64,000 nucleotides of DNA. It comes from Nematostella vectensis (Eukaryota; Cnidaria; Anthozoa; Actiniaria; Edwardsiidae). Position 1 is the first letter of the stretch. Each line of letters opens with the position of its first letter. Location: the NCBI RefSeq assembly GCF_932526225.1, contig NC_064036.1:186001-250000 (forward strand), in the 5' to 3' direction. The notes beneath the pieces were generated by a model. It saw nothing but the letters and a program-made list of their open reading frames with translations. It had not been told where the DNA came from and made no database searches. Position numbers and translations under genes: made by a program. Of this stretch, positions 8,647 to 22,154 are shown piece by piece.

Positions 8647-10650
8647 TTGTATGAAGAGAGTGCCCCTCCCTTTCCCCTGCTATTGTTGACATTATGCTCA
8701 ATAAACTGTTACCTCTCCCCTTTCCACCAGTTAAGCATTCTATGTATGCTTCCCTGTACAAAATGCACCCCTTCAAATAGAACATTAAAGTTCACATACT
8801 TGTTTACTTCCTCAAACTCTTTGCTTTGTGTTTTTTGTTAACTTCCTAGGAACAAATTGAATACATATAATCAATAAATCTAGCAAGCTTATTTTGCAAA
8901 CTCACCTTTTTTATTATTTTTGCGCAAAACCTATCAGGATTAAGGGGGTCCAGCACAAAGAAAAAAAAAACGAATTAAAAAAAAGCCCATTGGCCTGGGA
9001 TCGAACCCGGTCTGAAGAACAAAACGGAAACCATACATACGGATTACCCAATCGGTATGGCAGCACAAGGCTTTTACGGAAGGCTGTAAAGAACCCGAAG
9101 GCCCCAAGCACCGATATTTCCGAGCGAATATGCTGTACAACACTCTTGCAAGGTTATCCCAACCCGCGCATTAATGGGGAGGACAATAACCAGGATCCCA
9201 GGCCTGTAATACGGTTACGCCACGCACAGCTCGCCGAGATTGTGGATGACAAAAAAATAGAGGTCTATTTGGGCGTCTTGGGTCCCTTGGGGACTCGCCA
9301 TGCGCACGGGCGCATCTCTTTTATTGTGTACATGACATCAAATTAGCGAAGAAAAAAGACGCTGTTTTGGTATCATGTGAAAATCATAAAATAAATAGAA
9401 ATAAAGACGTAAGGGGTGAGAATATTGACATCGTCATATTAGAATATTGACAAAATCCGCAATTTTGTCTACGCTGACTAAGTAAATCTGTATTTCACTT
9501 TAAAGGGGCAGCAACATAGTACTGCGCATGTCTGGAGTCAGTGATTATTGTAGGCTTTTAAGTGTCAACAAACAGTTGAACTTTTTAAAAGCTGTGAATA
9601 CCGTATTAAATAATATGCAATATTATATTGAAAACTATGTTAATTGACAGTTTGTGGTCATTTGTTTTGTTTTGTTTAAAGTCTCCCACATGTACCAAAA
9701 GCTCATAAGTCAGTATTAGAATTTCACTGAAGTTCATTGTGTCAGGGCTCTAGAGCTATTGCAAATCTCTCAACCATGACACTCCCCTTTTAAAGGAAAG
9801 TAAAAAAAAAATCAAAATTGTTGGTGGGGGTCTCTGTTGTGTTTGTTTTCTTTTTAGTTTTGTTCTATTATTATTATTATTTTCTTTTTTAGAGGGGGAG
9901 GGAAATTCAGCTAAAAATAGCCAAGGGTCAATTCAAGCAACTAGTACAAAAGATGTTTTTTTGCAGTCCTTTATTCAATATATTCAAGGTTATCATGCAA
10001 TTCTGTTGTTTGACTGCATATATATATTTTTTCTTTCTTTTCATTACAAGTGCTATATGTGTAAGTGGTGACCATAGCTATGATTACTATTATTTAGAAT
10101 AATTTTTTACCTACTAACAGAAAACAACTTGACTGCAAAACACTTACTGTAGGGCACTCGATATTAGGCATTACTTTCATGTGGATGTAAGGTTGAAATG
10201 TCAAAACCTTCATTAACCCGTGAACTACGCTTTAGCGTATTACACTTTGTGGTGATCTGATTCTATTGTTCTTTTTTGTGTTTTTTTCTAACTATTACCG
10301 TTTAACTATCACACTTTGTTTCACGGGTTAATGAAAACCACTCTAATTACTTACAGTAGTTCTTTTTTAATATTATCATTTACTTGTATAATTTACATGA
10401 GCAATACATATTTCTTTATGGCTTTGTAGAGCTCATCTCGTTCCTCATAAATAACAAACAAAATGAAGTTTGTTCTTATTTTGGTGCAAAGGAATCTACA
10501 GTAGTTTTCTAATCAGATAATTGTTTTTCTTTTAACACTCACCTGTTATTTCAACAGCCTTACTTGAGTTTGCTTGTCTCAGAAATAGACCTTGCTTAAT
10601 AAACAAAGACATGTTACAAACTTATTTAATAATAGGTAACAACTGCAATA
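8647..10650 (+). repeat. Unit 5, 2,004 bp, with 7-A tract
   Basis: This is a complete unit with the CTCCCTTTCCCC form of the landmark region. The A-tract at 9251-9257 has seven A instead of the usual six, which changes the reading frame across it relative to neighbouring units. Confidence 0.95.
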
Positions 10651-12129
10651 TTGTATGAAGAGAGTGTCCCTCTCTTCAACCTGCTATTGTTGAAATTATG
10701 CTCAATAAACTTTTACTTCTTCCCTCTCCACCAGTTAAGCATTCTATGTATGCTTCCCTGTACAAAATGCACCCCTTCAAATAGAACATTAAAGTTCACA
10801 TACTTGTTTACTTCCTCAAACTCTTTGCTTTGTGTTTTTTGTTAACTTCCTAGGAACAAATTGAATACATATAATCAATAAATCTAGCAAGCTTATTTTG
10901 CAAACTCACCTTTTTTATTATTTTTGCGCAAAACGTATCAGGATTAAGGGGGTCCAGCACAAAGAAAAAAAAACGAATTAAAAAAAAGCCCATTGGCCTG
11001 GGATCGAACCCGGTCTGAAGAACAAAACGGAAACCATACATACGGATTACCCAATCGGTATGGCAGCACAAGGCTTTTACCTTATTAAATAATATGCAAT
11101 ATTATATTGAAAACTATGTTAATTGACAGTTTGTGGTCATTTGTTTTGTTTTGTTTAAAGTCTCCCACATGTACCAAAAGCTCATAAGTCAGTATTAGAA
11201 TTTCACTGAAGTTCATTGTGTCAGTGCTCTAGAGCTATTGCAAATCTCTCAACCATGACACTCCCCTTTTAAAGGAAAGTAAAAAAAAATCAAAATTGTT
11301 GGTGGGGGTCTCTGTTGTGTTTGTTTTTTGTTTTAGTTTTGTTCTATTATTATTATTATTTTCTTTTTTAGAGGGGGAGGGAAATTCAGCTAAAAATAGC
11401 CAAGGGTCAATTCAAGCAACTAGTACAAAAGATGTTTTTTTGCAGTCCTTTATTCAATATATTCAAGGTTATCATGCAATTATGTTGTTTGACTGCATAT
11501 ATATATTTTTTCTTTCTTTTCATTACAAGTGCTATATGTGTAAGTGGTGACCATAGCTATGATTACTATTATTTAGAATAATTTTTTACCTACTAACAGA
11601 AAACAACTTGACTGCAAAACACTTACTGTAGGGCACTCGATATTAGGCATTACTTTCATGTGGATGTAAGGTTGAAATGTCAAAACCTTCATTAACCCGT
11701 GAACTACGCTTTAGCGTATTACACTTTGTGGTGATCTGATTCTATTGTTCTTTTTTGTGTTTTTTTCTAACTATTACCGTTTAACTATCACACTTTGTTT
11801 CACGGGTTAATGAAAACCACTCTAATTACTTACAGTAGTTCTTTTTTAATATTATCATTTACTTGTATAATTTACATGAGCAATACATATTTCTTTATGG
11901 CTTTGTAGAGCTCATCTCGTTCCTCATAAATAACAAACAAAATGAAGTTTGTTCTTATTTTGGTGCAAAGGAATCTACAGTAGTTTTCTAATCAGATAAT
12001 TGTTTTTCTTTTAACACTCACCTGTTATTTCAACAGCCTTACTTGAGTTTGCTTGTCTCAGAAATTGACCTTGCTTAATAAACAAAGACATGTTACAAAC
12101 TTATTTAATAATAGGTAACAACTGCAATA
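10651..12129 (+). repeat. Unit 6, 1,479 bp, internally deleted
   Basis: This unit lacks about 524 bp, including nearly all of the CpG-rich block. The sequence runs from GGCTTTTAC directly into CTTATTAAATAATATGC at 11080/11081. Compared with unit 5, the missing part corresponds to about 9078-9601. Both ends of the deleted segment carry TAC, so the join shows 3 bp of microhomology. Confidence 0.95.
11078..11081. other. Deletion junction in unit 6 (TAC microhomology)
   Basis: GGCTTTTAC joins CTTATTAAAT. The parental sequences are CTTTTAC|GGAAGG on the left and GAATAC|CTTATT on the right, so TAC is shared. About 524 bp are missing relative to unit 5. Confidence 0.9.
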
Positions 12130-14131
12130 TTGTATGAAGAGAGTGTCCCTCTCTTCAACCTGCTATTGTTGAAATGCTCAATAAACTTTTACTTCTTCCC
12201 TCTCCACCAGTTAAGCATTCTATGTATGCTTCCCTGTACAAAATGCACCCCTTCAAATAGAACATTAAAGTTCACATACTTGTTTACTTCCTCAAACTCT
12301 TTGCTTTGTGTTTTTTGTTAACTTCCTAGGAACAAATTGAATACATATAATCAATAAATCTAGCAAGCTTATTTTGCAAACTCACCTTTTTTTATTATTT
12401 TTGCGCAAAACGTATCAGGATTAAGGGGGTCCAGCACAAAGAAAAAAAAAACGAATTAAAAAAAAGCCCATTGGCCTGGGATCGAACCCGGTCTGAAGAA
12501 CAAAACGGAAACCATACATACGGATTACCCAATCGGTATGGCAGCACAAGGCTTTTACGGAAGGCTGTAAAGAACCCGAAGGCCCCAAGCACCGATATTT
12601 CCGAGCGAATATTCTGTACAACACTCTTGCAAGGTTATCCCAACCCGCGCATTAATGGGGAGGACAATAACCAGGATCCCAGGCCTGTAATACGGTTACG
12701 CCACGCACAGCTCGCCGAGATTGTGGATGACAAAAAATAGAGGTCTATTTGGGCGTCTTGGGTCCCTTTGGGACTCGCCATGCGCACGGGCGCATCTCTT
12801 TTATTGTGTACATGACATCAAATTAGCGAAGAAAAAAGACGCTGTTTTGGTATCATGTGAAAATCATAAAATAAATAGAAATAAAGACGTAAGGGGGGAG
12901 AATATTGACATCTTCATATTAGAATATTGACAAAATCCGCAATTTTGTCTACGCTGACTAAGTAAAGCTGTATTTTACTTTAAAGGGGCAGCAACATAGT
13001 ACTGCGGATGTCTGGAGTCAGTGATTATTGTAGGCTTTTAAGTGTCAACAAACAGTTGAACTTTTTAAAAGCTGTGAATACCTTATTAAATAATATGCAA
13101 TATTATATTGAAAACTATGTTAATTGACAGTTTGTGGTCATTTGTTTTGTTTTGTTTAAAGTCTCCCACATGTACCAAAAGCTCATAAGTCAGTATTAGG
13201 ATTTCACTGAAGTTCATTGTGTCAGGGCTCTAGAGCTATTGCAAATCTCTTAAACATGACACTCCCCCTTTAAAGGAAAGTAAAAAAAAAAAAATCAAAA
13301 TTGTTGGTGGGGGTCTCTGCTGTGTTTGTTTTCTTTTTAGTTTTGTTCTATTATTATTATTATTTTCTTTTTTAGAGGGGGAGGGAAATTCAGCTAAAAA
13401 TAGCCAAGGGTCAATTCAAGCAACTAGTACAAAAGATGTTTTTTTTCAGTCCTTTATTCAATATATTCAAGGTTATCATGCAATTCTGTTGTTTGACTGC
13501 ATATATATATTTTTTCTTTCTTTTCATTACAAGTGCTATATGTGTAAGTGGTGACCATAGCTATGATTACTATTATTTAGAATAATTTTTTACCTACTAA
13601 CAGAAAACAACTTGACTGCAAAACACTTACTGTAGGGCACTCGATATTAGGCATTACTTTCATGTGGATGTAAGGTTGAAATGTCAAAACCTTCATTAAC
13701 CCGTGAACTACGCTTTAGCGTATTACACTTTGTTGTGATCTGATTCTATTGTTCTTTTTTGTGTTTTACTAACTATTACCGTTTAACTATCACACTTTGT
13801 TTCACGGGTTAATGAAAACCACTCTAATTACTTACAGTAGTTCTTTTTTAATATTATCATTTACTTGTATAACTTACATGAGCAATACATATTTCTTTAT
13901 GGCTTTGTAGAGCTCATCTCGTTCCTCATAAATAACAAACAAAATGAAGTTTGTTCTTATTTTGGTGCAAAGGAATCTACAGTAGTTTTCTAATCAGATA
14001 ATTGTTTTTCTTTTAACACTCACCTGTTATTTCAACAGCCTTACTTGAGTTTGCTTGTCTCAGAAATAGACCTTGCTTAATAAACAAAGACATGTTACAA
14101 ACTTATTTAATAATAGGTAACAACTGCAATA
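12130..14131 (+). repeat. Unit 7, 2,002 bp
   Basis: This is a complete unit. A 3-bp deletion gives GTTGAAATGCTC near 12170, and ATTCTGTAC replaces ATGCTGTAC near 12611. It shares ACTGCGGATG (others ACTGCGCATG) at 13001 with unit 8. Confidence 0.95.
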
Positions 14132-16135
14132 TTGTATGAAGAGAGTGTCCCTCTCTTCAACCTGCTATTGTTGAAATTATGCTCAATAAACTTTTACTTC
14201 TTCCCTCTCCACCAGTTAAGCCTTCTATGTATGCTTCCCTGTACAAAATGCACCCCTTCAAATAGAACATTAAAGTTCACATACTTGTTTACTTCCTCAA
14301 ACTCTTTGCTTTGTGTTTTTTGTTAACTTCCTAGGAACAAATTGAATACATATAATCAATAAATCTAGCAAGCTTATTTTGCAAACTCACCTTTTTTTAT
14401 TATTTTTGCGCAAAACGTATCAGGATTAAGGGGGTCCAGCACAAAGAAAAAAAAAACGAATTAAAAAAAAGCCCATTGGCCTGGGATCGAACCCGGTCTG
14501 AAGAACAAAACGGAAACCATACATACGGATTACCCAATCGGTATGGCAGCACAAGGCTTTTACGGAAGGCTGTAAAGAACCCGAAGGCCCCAAGCACCGA
14601 TATTTCCGAGCGAATATGCTGTACAACACTCTTGCAAGGTTATCCCAACCCGCGCATTAATGGGGAGGACAATAACCAGGATCCCAGGCCTGTAATACGG
14701 TTACGCCACGCACAGCTCGCCGAGATTGTGGATGACAAAAAATAGAGGTCTATTTGGGCGTCTTGGGTCCCTTTGGGACTCGCCATGCGCACGGGCGCAT
14801 CTCTTTTATTGTGTACATGACATCAAATTAGCGAAGAAAAAAGACGCTGTTTTGGTATCATGTGAAAATCATAAAATAAATAGAAATAAAGACGTAAGGG
14901 GGGAGAATATTGACATCTTCATATTAGAATATTGACAAAATCCGCAATTTTGTCTACGCTGACTAAGTAAAGCTGTATTTCACTTTAAAGGGGCAGCAAC
15001 ATAGTACTGCGGATGTCTGGAGTCAGTGATTATTGTAGGCTTTTAAGTGTCAACAAACAGTTGAACTTTTTAAAAGCTGTGAATACCTTATTAAATAATA
15101 TGCAATATTATATTGAAAACTATGTTAATTGACAGTTTGTGGTCATTTGTTTTGTTTTGTTTAAAGTCTCCCACATGTACCAAAAGCTCATAAGTCAGTA
15201 TTAGGATTTCACTGAAGTTCATTGTGTCAGGGCTCTAGAGCTATTGCAAATCTCTTAAACATGACACTCCCCCTTTAAAGGAAAGTAAAAAAAAAAAATC
15301 AAAATTGTTGGTGGGGGTCTCTGCTGTGTTTGTTTTCTTTTTAGTTTTGTTCTATTATTATTATTATTTTCTTTTTTAGAGGGGGAGGGGAATTCAGCTA
15401 AAAATAGCCAAGGGTCAATTCAAGCAACTAGTACAAAAGATGTTTTTTTTCAGTCCTTTATTCAATATATTCAAGGTTATCATGCAATTCTGTTGTTTGA
15501 CTGCATATATATATTTTTTCTTTCTTTTCATTACAAGTGCTATATGTGTAAGTGGTGACCATAGCTATGATTACTATTATTTAGAATAATTTTTTACCTA
15601 CTAACAGAAAACAACTTGACTGCAAAACACTTACTGTAGGGCACTCGATATTAGGCATTACTTTCATGTGGATGTAAGGTTGAAATGTCAAAACCTTCAT
15701 TAACCCGTGAACTACGCTTTAGCGTATTACACTTTGTTGTGATCTGATTCTATTGTTCTTTTTTGTGTTTTACTAACTATTACCGTTTAACTATCACACT
15801 TTGTTTCACGGGTTAATGAAAACCACTCTAATTATTTACAGTAGTTCTTTTTTAATATTATCATTTACTTGTATAATTTACATGAGCAATACATATTTCT
15901 TTATGGCTTTGTAGAGCTCATCTCGTTCCTCATAAATAACAAACAAAATGAAGTTTGTTCTTATTTTGGTGCAAAGGAATCTACAGTAGTTTTCTAATCA
16001 GATAATTGTTTTTCTTTTAACACTCACCTGTTATTTCAACAGCCTTACTTGAGTTTGCTTGTCTCAGAAATAGACCTTGCTTAATAAACAAAGACATGTT
16101 ACAAACTTATTTAATAATAGGTAACAACTGCAATA
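14132..16135 (+). repeat. Unit 8, 2,004 bp
   Basis: This is a complete unit, close to unit 7. It shares ACTGCGGATG (near 15006) and the CCCTTTGGGACTC variant near 14770, so the two are probably a recent local duplication. Confidence 0.95.
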
Positions 16136-18147
16136 TTGTATGAAGAGAGTGTCCCTCTCTTCAACCTGCTATTGTTGAAATTATGCTCAATAAACTTTTA
16201 CTTCTTCCCTCTCCACCAATTAAGCCTTCTATGTATGCTTCCCTGTACAAAATGCACCCCTTCAAATAGAACATTAAAGTTCACATACTTGTTTACTTCC
16301 TCAAACTCTTTGCTTTGTGTTTTTTGTTAACTTCCTAGGAACAAATTGAATACATATAATCAATAAATCTAGCAAGCTTATTTTGCAAACTCACCTTTTT
16401 TATTATTTTTGCTTAAAACGTATCAGGATTAAGGGGGTCCAGCACAAAGAAAAAAAAACGAATTAAAAAAAAGCCCATTGGCCTGGGATCGAGCCCGGTC
16501 TGAAGAACAAAACGGAAACCATACATACGGATTACCCAATCGGTATGGCAGCACAAGGCTTTTACGGAAGGCTGTAAAGAACCCGAAGGCCCCAAGCACC
16601 GATATTTCCGAGCGAATATGCTGTACAACACTCTTGCAAGGTTATCCCAACCCGCGCATTAATGGGGAGGACAATAACCAGGATCCCAGGCCTGTAATAC
16701 GGTTACGCCACGCACAGCTCGCCGAGATTGTGGATGACAAAAAATAGAGGTCTATTTGGGCGTCTTGGGTCCCTTGGGGACTCGCCATGCGCACGGGCGC
16801 ATCTCTTTTATTGTGTACATGACATCAAATTAGCGAAGAAAAAAGACGCTGTTTTGGTATCATGTGAAAAGCATAAAATAAATAGAAATAAAGACGTAAG
16901 GGGGGAGAATATTGACATCTTCATATTAGAATATTGACAAAATCCGCAATTTTGTCTACGCTGACTAAGTAAAGCTGTATTTTACTTTAAAGGGGCAGCA
17001 ACATAGTACTGCGCATGTCTGGAGTCAGTGTTTATTGTAGGCTTTTAAGTGTCTACAAACAGTTGAACTTTTTAAAAGCTGTCAATACCTTATTAAATAA
17101 TATGCAATATTATATTGAAAACTATGTTAATTGACAGTTTGTGGTCATTTGTTTTGTTTTGTTTAAAGTCTTCCACATGTACCAAAAGCTCATAAGTCAG
17201 TATTAGAATTTCACTGAAGTTCATTGTGTCAAGGCTCTAGAGCTATTGCAAATCTCTTAACCATGACACTCCCCTTTTAAAGGAAAGTAAAAGAAATTAA
17301 AATTGTTGGTGTTGGTCTCTGTTGTGTTTGTTTTCTTTTTAGTTTTGTTCTATTATTATTATTATTATTTTCTTTTTTAGAGGGGGGGGGGGGGGGGGAA
17401 TTCAGCTAAAAATAGCCAAGGGTCAATTCAAGCAACTAGTACAAAAGATGTTTTTTTGCAGTCCTTTATTCAATATATTCAAGGTTATCATGCAATTCTG
17501 TTGTTTGACTGCATATATATTTTTTTCTTTCTTTTCATTACAAGTGCTATATGTGTAAGTGGTGACCATAGCTATGATTACTATTATTTAGAATAATTTT
17601 TTACCTACTAACAGAAAACAACTTGACTGCAAAACACTCACTGTAGGGCACTCGATATTAGGCATTACTTTCTTGTGGATATGTAAGGTTGAAATGTCAA
17701 AACCTTCATTAACCCGTGAACTACGCTTTAGCGTATTACACTTTGTGGTGATCTGATTCTATTGTTCTTTTTTGTGTTTTACTAACTATTACCGTTTAAC
17801 TATCACACTTTGTTTCACGGGTTAATGAAAACCACTCTAATTACTTACAGTAATTCTTTTTTAATATTATTATTTACTTGTATAATTTAGATGAGCAATA
17901 CATATTTCTTCTTGGCCTTTTTAGAGCTCATCTCGTTCCTCATAAATAACAAACAAAATGAAGTTTGTTCTTATTTGGTGCAAGGGAATCTACATTAGTT
18001 TTCTAATCAGATAATTGTTTTTCTTTTTTAACACTCACCTGTTATTTCAACAGCTCTTACTTGAGTTTGCTTGTCTCAGAAATAGACCTTGCTTAATAAA
18101 CAAATATATCTTACAAACTTATTTAATAATAGGTAACAACTGCAATA
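16136..18147 (+). repeat. Unit 9, 2,012 bp, with 17-G run
   Basis: This is a complete unit. It has a run of 17 G at 17382-17398 where other units have GGGGGAGGG(G). It also has GATCGAGCCC near 16488, which damages the minus-strand B box, and TTTGCTTAAAAC near 16410 in place of TTTGCGCAAAAC. Confidence 0.95.
17382..17398 (+). repeat. G17 homopolymer in unit 9
   Basis: Seventeen consecutive G occur where other units have AGAGGGGGAGGG(G)AATTC. It could be a real expansion with G-quadruplex potential or an assembly artefact. Confidence 0.85.
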
Positions 18148-20151
18148 TTGTATGAAGAGAGTGCCCCTCCCTTTCCCCTGCTTTTGTTGACATTATGCTC
18201 AATAAACTGTTACCTCTCCCCTCTCCACCAGTTAAGCATTCTATGTATGCTTCCCTGTACAAAATGCACCCCTTCAAATAGAACATTAAAGTTCACATAC
18301 TTGTTTACTTCCTCAAACTCTTTGCTTTGTGTTTTTTGTTAACTTCCTAGGAACAAATTGAATACATATAATCAATAAATCTAGCAAGCTTATTTTGCAA
18401 ACTCACCTTTTTTTTATTATTTTTGCGCAAAACCTATCAGGATTAAGGGGGTCCAGCACAAAGAAAAAAAAACGAATTAAAAAAAAGCCCATTGGCCTGG
18501 GATCGAACCCAGTCTGAAGAACAAAACGGAAACCATACATACGGATTACCCAATCGGTATGGCAGCACAAGGCTTTTACGGAAGGCTGTAAAGAACCCGA
18601 AGGCCCCAAGCACCGATATTTCCGAGCGAATATGCTGTACAACACTCTTGCAAGGTTATCCCAACCCGCGCATTAATGGGGAGGACAATAACCAGGATCC
18701 CAGGCCTGTAATACGGTTACGCCACGCACAGCTCGCCGAGATTGTGGATGACAAAAAATAGAGGTCTATTTGGGCGTCTTGGGTCCCTTGGGGACTCGCC
18801 ATGCGCACGGGCGCATCTCTTTTATTGTGTACATGACATCAAATTAGCGAAGAAAAAAGACGCTGTTTTGGTATCATGTGAAAATCATAAAATAAATAGA
18901 AATAAAGACGTAAGGGGGGAGAATATTGACATCTTCATATTAGAATATTGACAAAATCCGCAATTTTGTCTACGCTGACTAAGTAAAGCTGTATTTCACT
19001 TTAAAGGGGCATCAACATAGTACTGCGCATGTCTGGAGTCAGTGATTATTGTAGGCTTTTAAGTGTCAACAAACAGTTGAACTTTTTAAAAGCTGTGAAT
19101 ACCTTATTAAATAATATGCAATATTATATTGAAAACTATGTTAATTGATAGTTTGTGGTCATTTGTTTTGTTTTGTTTAAAGTCTCCCACATGTACCAAA
19201 AGCTCATAAGTCAGTATTAGAATTTCACTGAAGTTAACTGTGTCAGGGCTCTAGAGCTATTGCAAATCTCTCAACCATGACACTCCCCTTTTAAAAGAAA
19301 GTAAAAAAAAATCAAAATTGTTGGTGGGGGTCTCTGTTGTGTTTGTTTTCTTTTTAGTTTTGTTCTATTATTATTATTATTTTCTTTTTTAGAGGGGGAG
19401 GGAAATTCAGCTAAAAATAGCCAAGGGTCAATTCAAGCAACTAGTACAAAATATGTTTTTTTTGCAGTCCTTTATTCAATATATTCAAGGTTATCATGCA
19501 ATTCTGTTGTTTGACTGCATATATATTTTTTTTCTTTCTTTTCATTACAAGTGCTATATGTGTAAGTGGTGACCATAGCTATGATTACTATTATTTAGAA
19601 TAATTTTTTACCTACTAACAGAAAACAACTTGACTGCAAAACACTTACTGTAGGGCACTCGATATTAGGCATTACTTTCATGTGGATGTAAGGTTGAAAT
19701 GTCAAAACCTTCATTAACCCGTGAACTACGCTTTAGCGTATTACACTTTGTGGTGATCTGATTCTATTGTTCTTTTTTGTGTTTTTTTCTAAATATTACC
19801 TTTTAACTATCACACTTTGTTTAACGGGTTAATGAAAACCACTCTAATTACTTACAGTAGTTCTTTTTTAATATTATCATTTACTTGTATAATTTACATG
19901 AGCAATACATATTTCTTTATGGCTTTGCAGAGCTCATCTCGTTCCTCATAAATAACAAACAAAATGAAGTTTGTTCTTATTTTGGTGCAAAGGAATCTAC
20001 AGTAGTTTTCTAATCAGATAATTGTTTTTCTTTTAACACTCACCTGTTATTTCAACAGCCTTACTTGAGTTTGCTTGTCTCAGAAATAGACCTTGCTTAA
20101 TAAACAAAGACATGTTACAAACTTATTTAATAATAGGTAACAACTGCAATA
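18148..20151 (+). repeat. Unit 10, 2,004 bp (higher-order block A1, member 1)
   Basis: This is a complete unit. Diagnostic variants are GAACCCAGTCTG at 18505-18516 and GGGGCATCAACATAG near 19008, both shared only with unit 13, 6,019 bp downstream. Confidence 0.95.
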
Positions 20152-22154
20152 TTGTATGAAGAGAGTGCCCCTCTCTTCCCCCTGCTATTGTTGAAATTAT
20201 GCTCAATAAACTTTTACCTCTTCCCTCTCCACCAGTTAAGCATTCTATGTATGCTTCCCTGTACAAAATGCACTCCTTCAAATAGAACATTAAAGTTCAC
20301 ATACTTGTTTACTTCCTCAAACTCTTTGCTTTGTGTTTTTTGTTAACTTCCTAGGAACAAATTGAATACATATAATCAATAAATCTAGCAAGCTTATTTT
20401 GCAAACTCACTTTTTTTTATTATTTTTGCGCAAAACCTATCAGGATTAAGGGGGTCCAGCACAAAGAAAAAAAAACGAACTAAAAAAAAAAAGACCATTG
20501 GCCTGGGATCGAACCCGGTCTGAAGAACAAAACGGAAACCATACATACGGATTACCCAATCGGTATGGCAGCACAAGGCTTTTACGGAAGGCTGTAAAGA
20601 ACCCGAAGGCCCCAAGCACCGATATTTCCGAGCGAATATGCTGTACAACACTCTTGCAAGGTTATCCCAACCCGCGCATTAATGGGGAGGACAATAACCA
20701 GGATCCCAGGCCTGTAATACGGTTAAGCCACGCACAGCTCGCCGAGATTGTGGATGACAAAAAATAGAGGTCTATTTGGGCGTCTTGGGTCCCTTGGGGA
20801 CTCGCCATGCGCACGGGCGCATCTCTTTTATTGTGTACATGACATCAAATTAGCGAAGAAAAAAGACGCTGTTTTGGTATCATGTGAAAAGCATAAAATA
20901 AATAGAAATAAAGACGTAAGGGGGGAGAATATTGACATCTTCATATTAGAATATTGACAAAATCAGCAATTTTGTCTACGCTGACTAAGTAAAGCTGTTT
21001 TTTACTTTAAAGGGGCAGCAACATAGTACTGCGCATGTCTGGAGTCAGTGATTATTGTAGGCTTTTAAGTGTCTACAAACAGTTGAACTTTTTAAAAGCA
21101 GTCAATACCTGATTAAATAATAAGCAATATTATATTGAAAACTATGTTAATGGACAGTTTGTGGTCATTTTTTTTTTGTTTTGTTTAAAGTCTCCCACAT
21201 GTACCAAAAGCTCATAAGTCAGTATTAGAATTTCACTGAAGTTCATTGTGTCAGGGCTCTAGAGCTATTGCAAATCTCTCAACCATGACACTCCCCTTTG
21301 AAAGGAAAGTAAAAAAAAATCAAAATTGTTGGTGGGGGTCTCTGCTGTGTTTGTTTTCTTTTTAGTTTTGTTCTATTATTATTATTATTTTCTTTTTTAG
21401 AGGGGGAGGGGAATTCAGCTAAAAATAGCCAAGGGTCAATTCAAGCAACTAGTACAAAAGATGTTTTTTTGCAGTCCTTTATTCAATATATTCAAGGTTA
21501 TCATGCAATTCTGTTGTTTGACTGCATATATATATTTTTCTTTCTTTTCATTACAAGTGCTATATGTGTAAGTGGTGACCATAGCTATGATTACTATTAT
21601 TTAGAATAATTTTTTACCTACTAACAGAAAACAACTTGACTGCAAAACACTTACTGTAGGGCACTCGATATTAGGCATTACTTTCATGTGGATGTAAGGT
21701 TGAAATGTCAAAACCTTCATTAACCCGTGAACTACGCTTTAGCGTATTACACTTTGTTGTGATCTGATTCTATTGTTCTTTTTTGTGTTTTACTAACTAT
21801 TACCGTTTAACTATCACACTTTGTTTCACGGGTTAATGAAAACCACTCTAATTACTTACAGTAATTCTTTTTTAATATTATTATTTACTTGTATAATTTA
21901 GATGAGCAATACATATTTGTTCTTGGCCTTGTAGAGCTCATCTCGTTCCTCATAAATAACAAACAAAATGAAGTTTGTTCTTATTTGGTGCAAAGGAATC
22001 TACAGTAGTTTTCTAATCAGATAATTGTTTTTCTTTTAACACTCACCTGTTATTTCAACAGCCTTACTTGAGTTTGCTTGTCTCAGAAATAGACCTTGCT
22101 TAATAAACAAAGACATGTTACAAACTTATTTAATAATAGGTAACAACTGCAATA
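20152..22154 (+). repeat. Unit 11, 2,003 bp (block A1, member 2)
   Basis: This is a complete unit. AAGACCATTGG near 20491 (others AAGCCCATTGG) and GGTTAAGCCACG near 20721 are shared only with unit 14. Confidence 0.95.
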
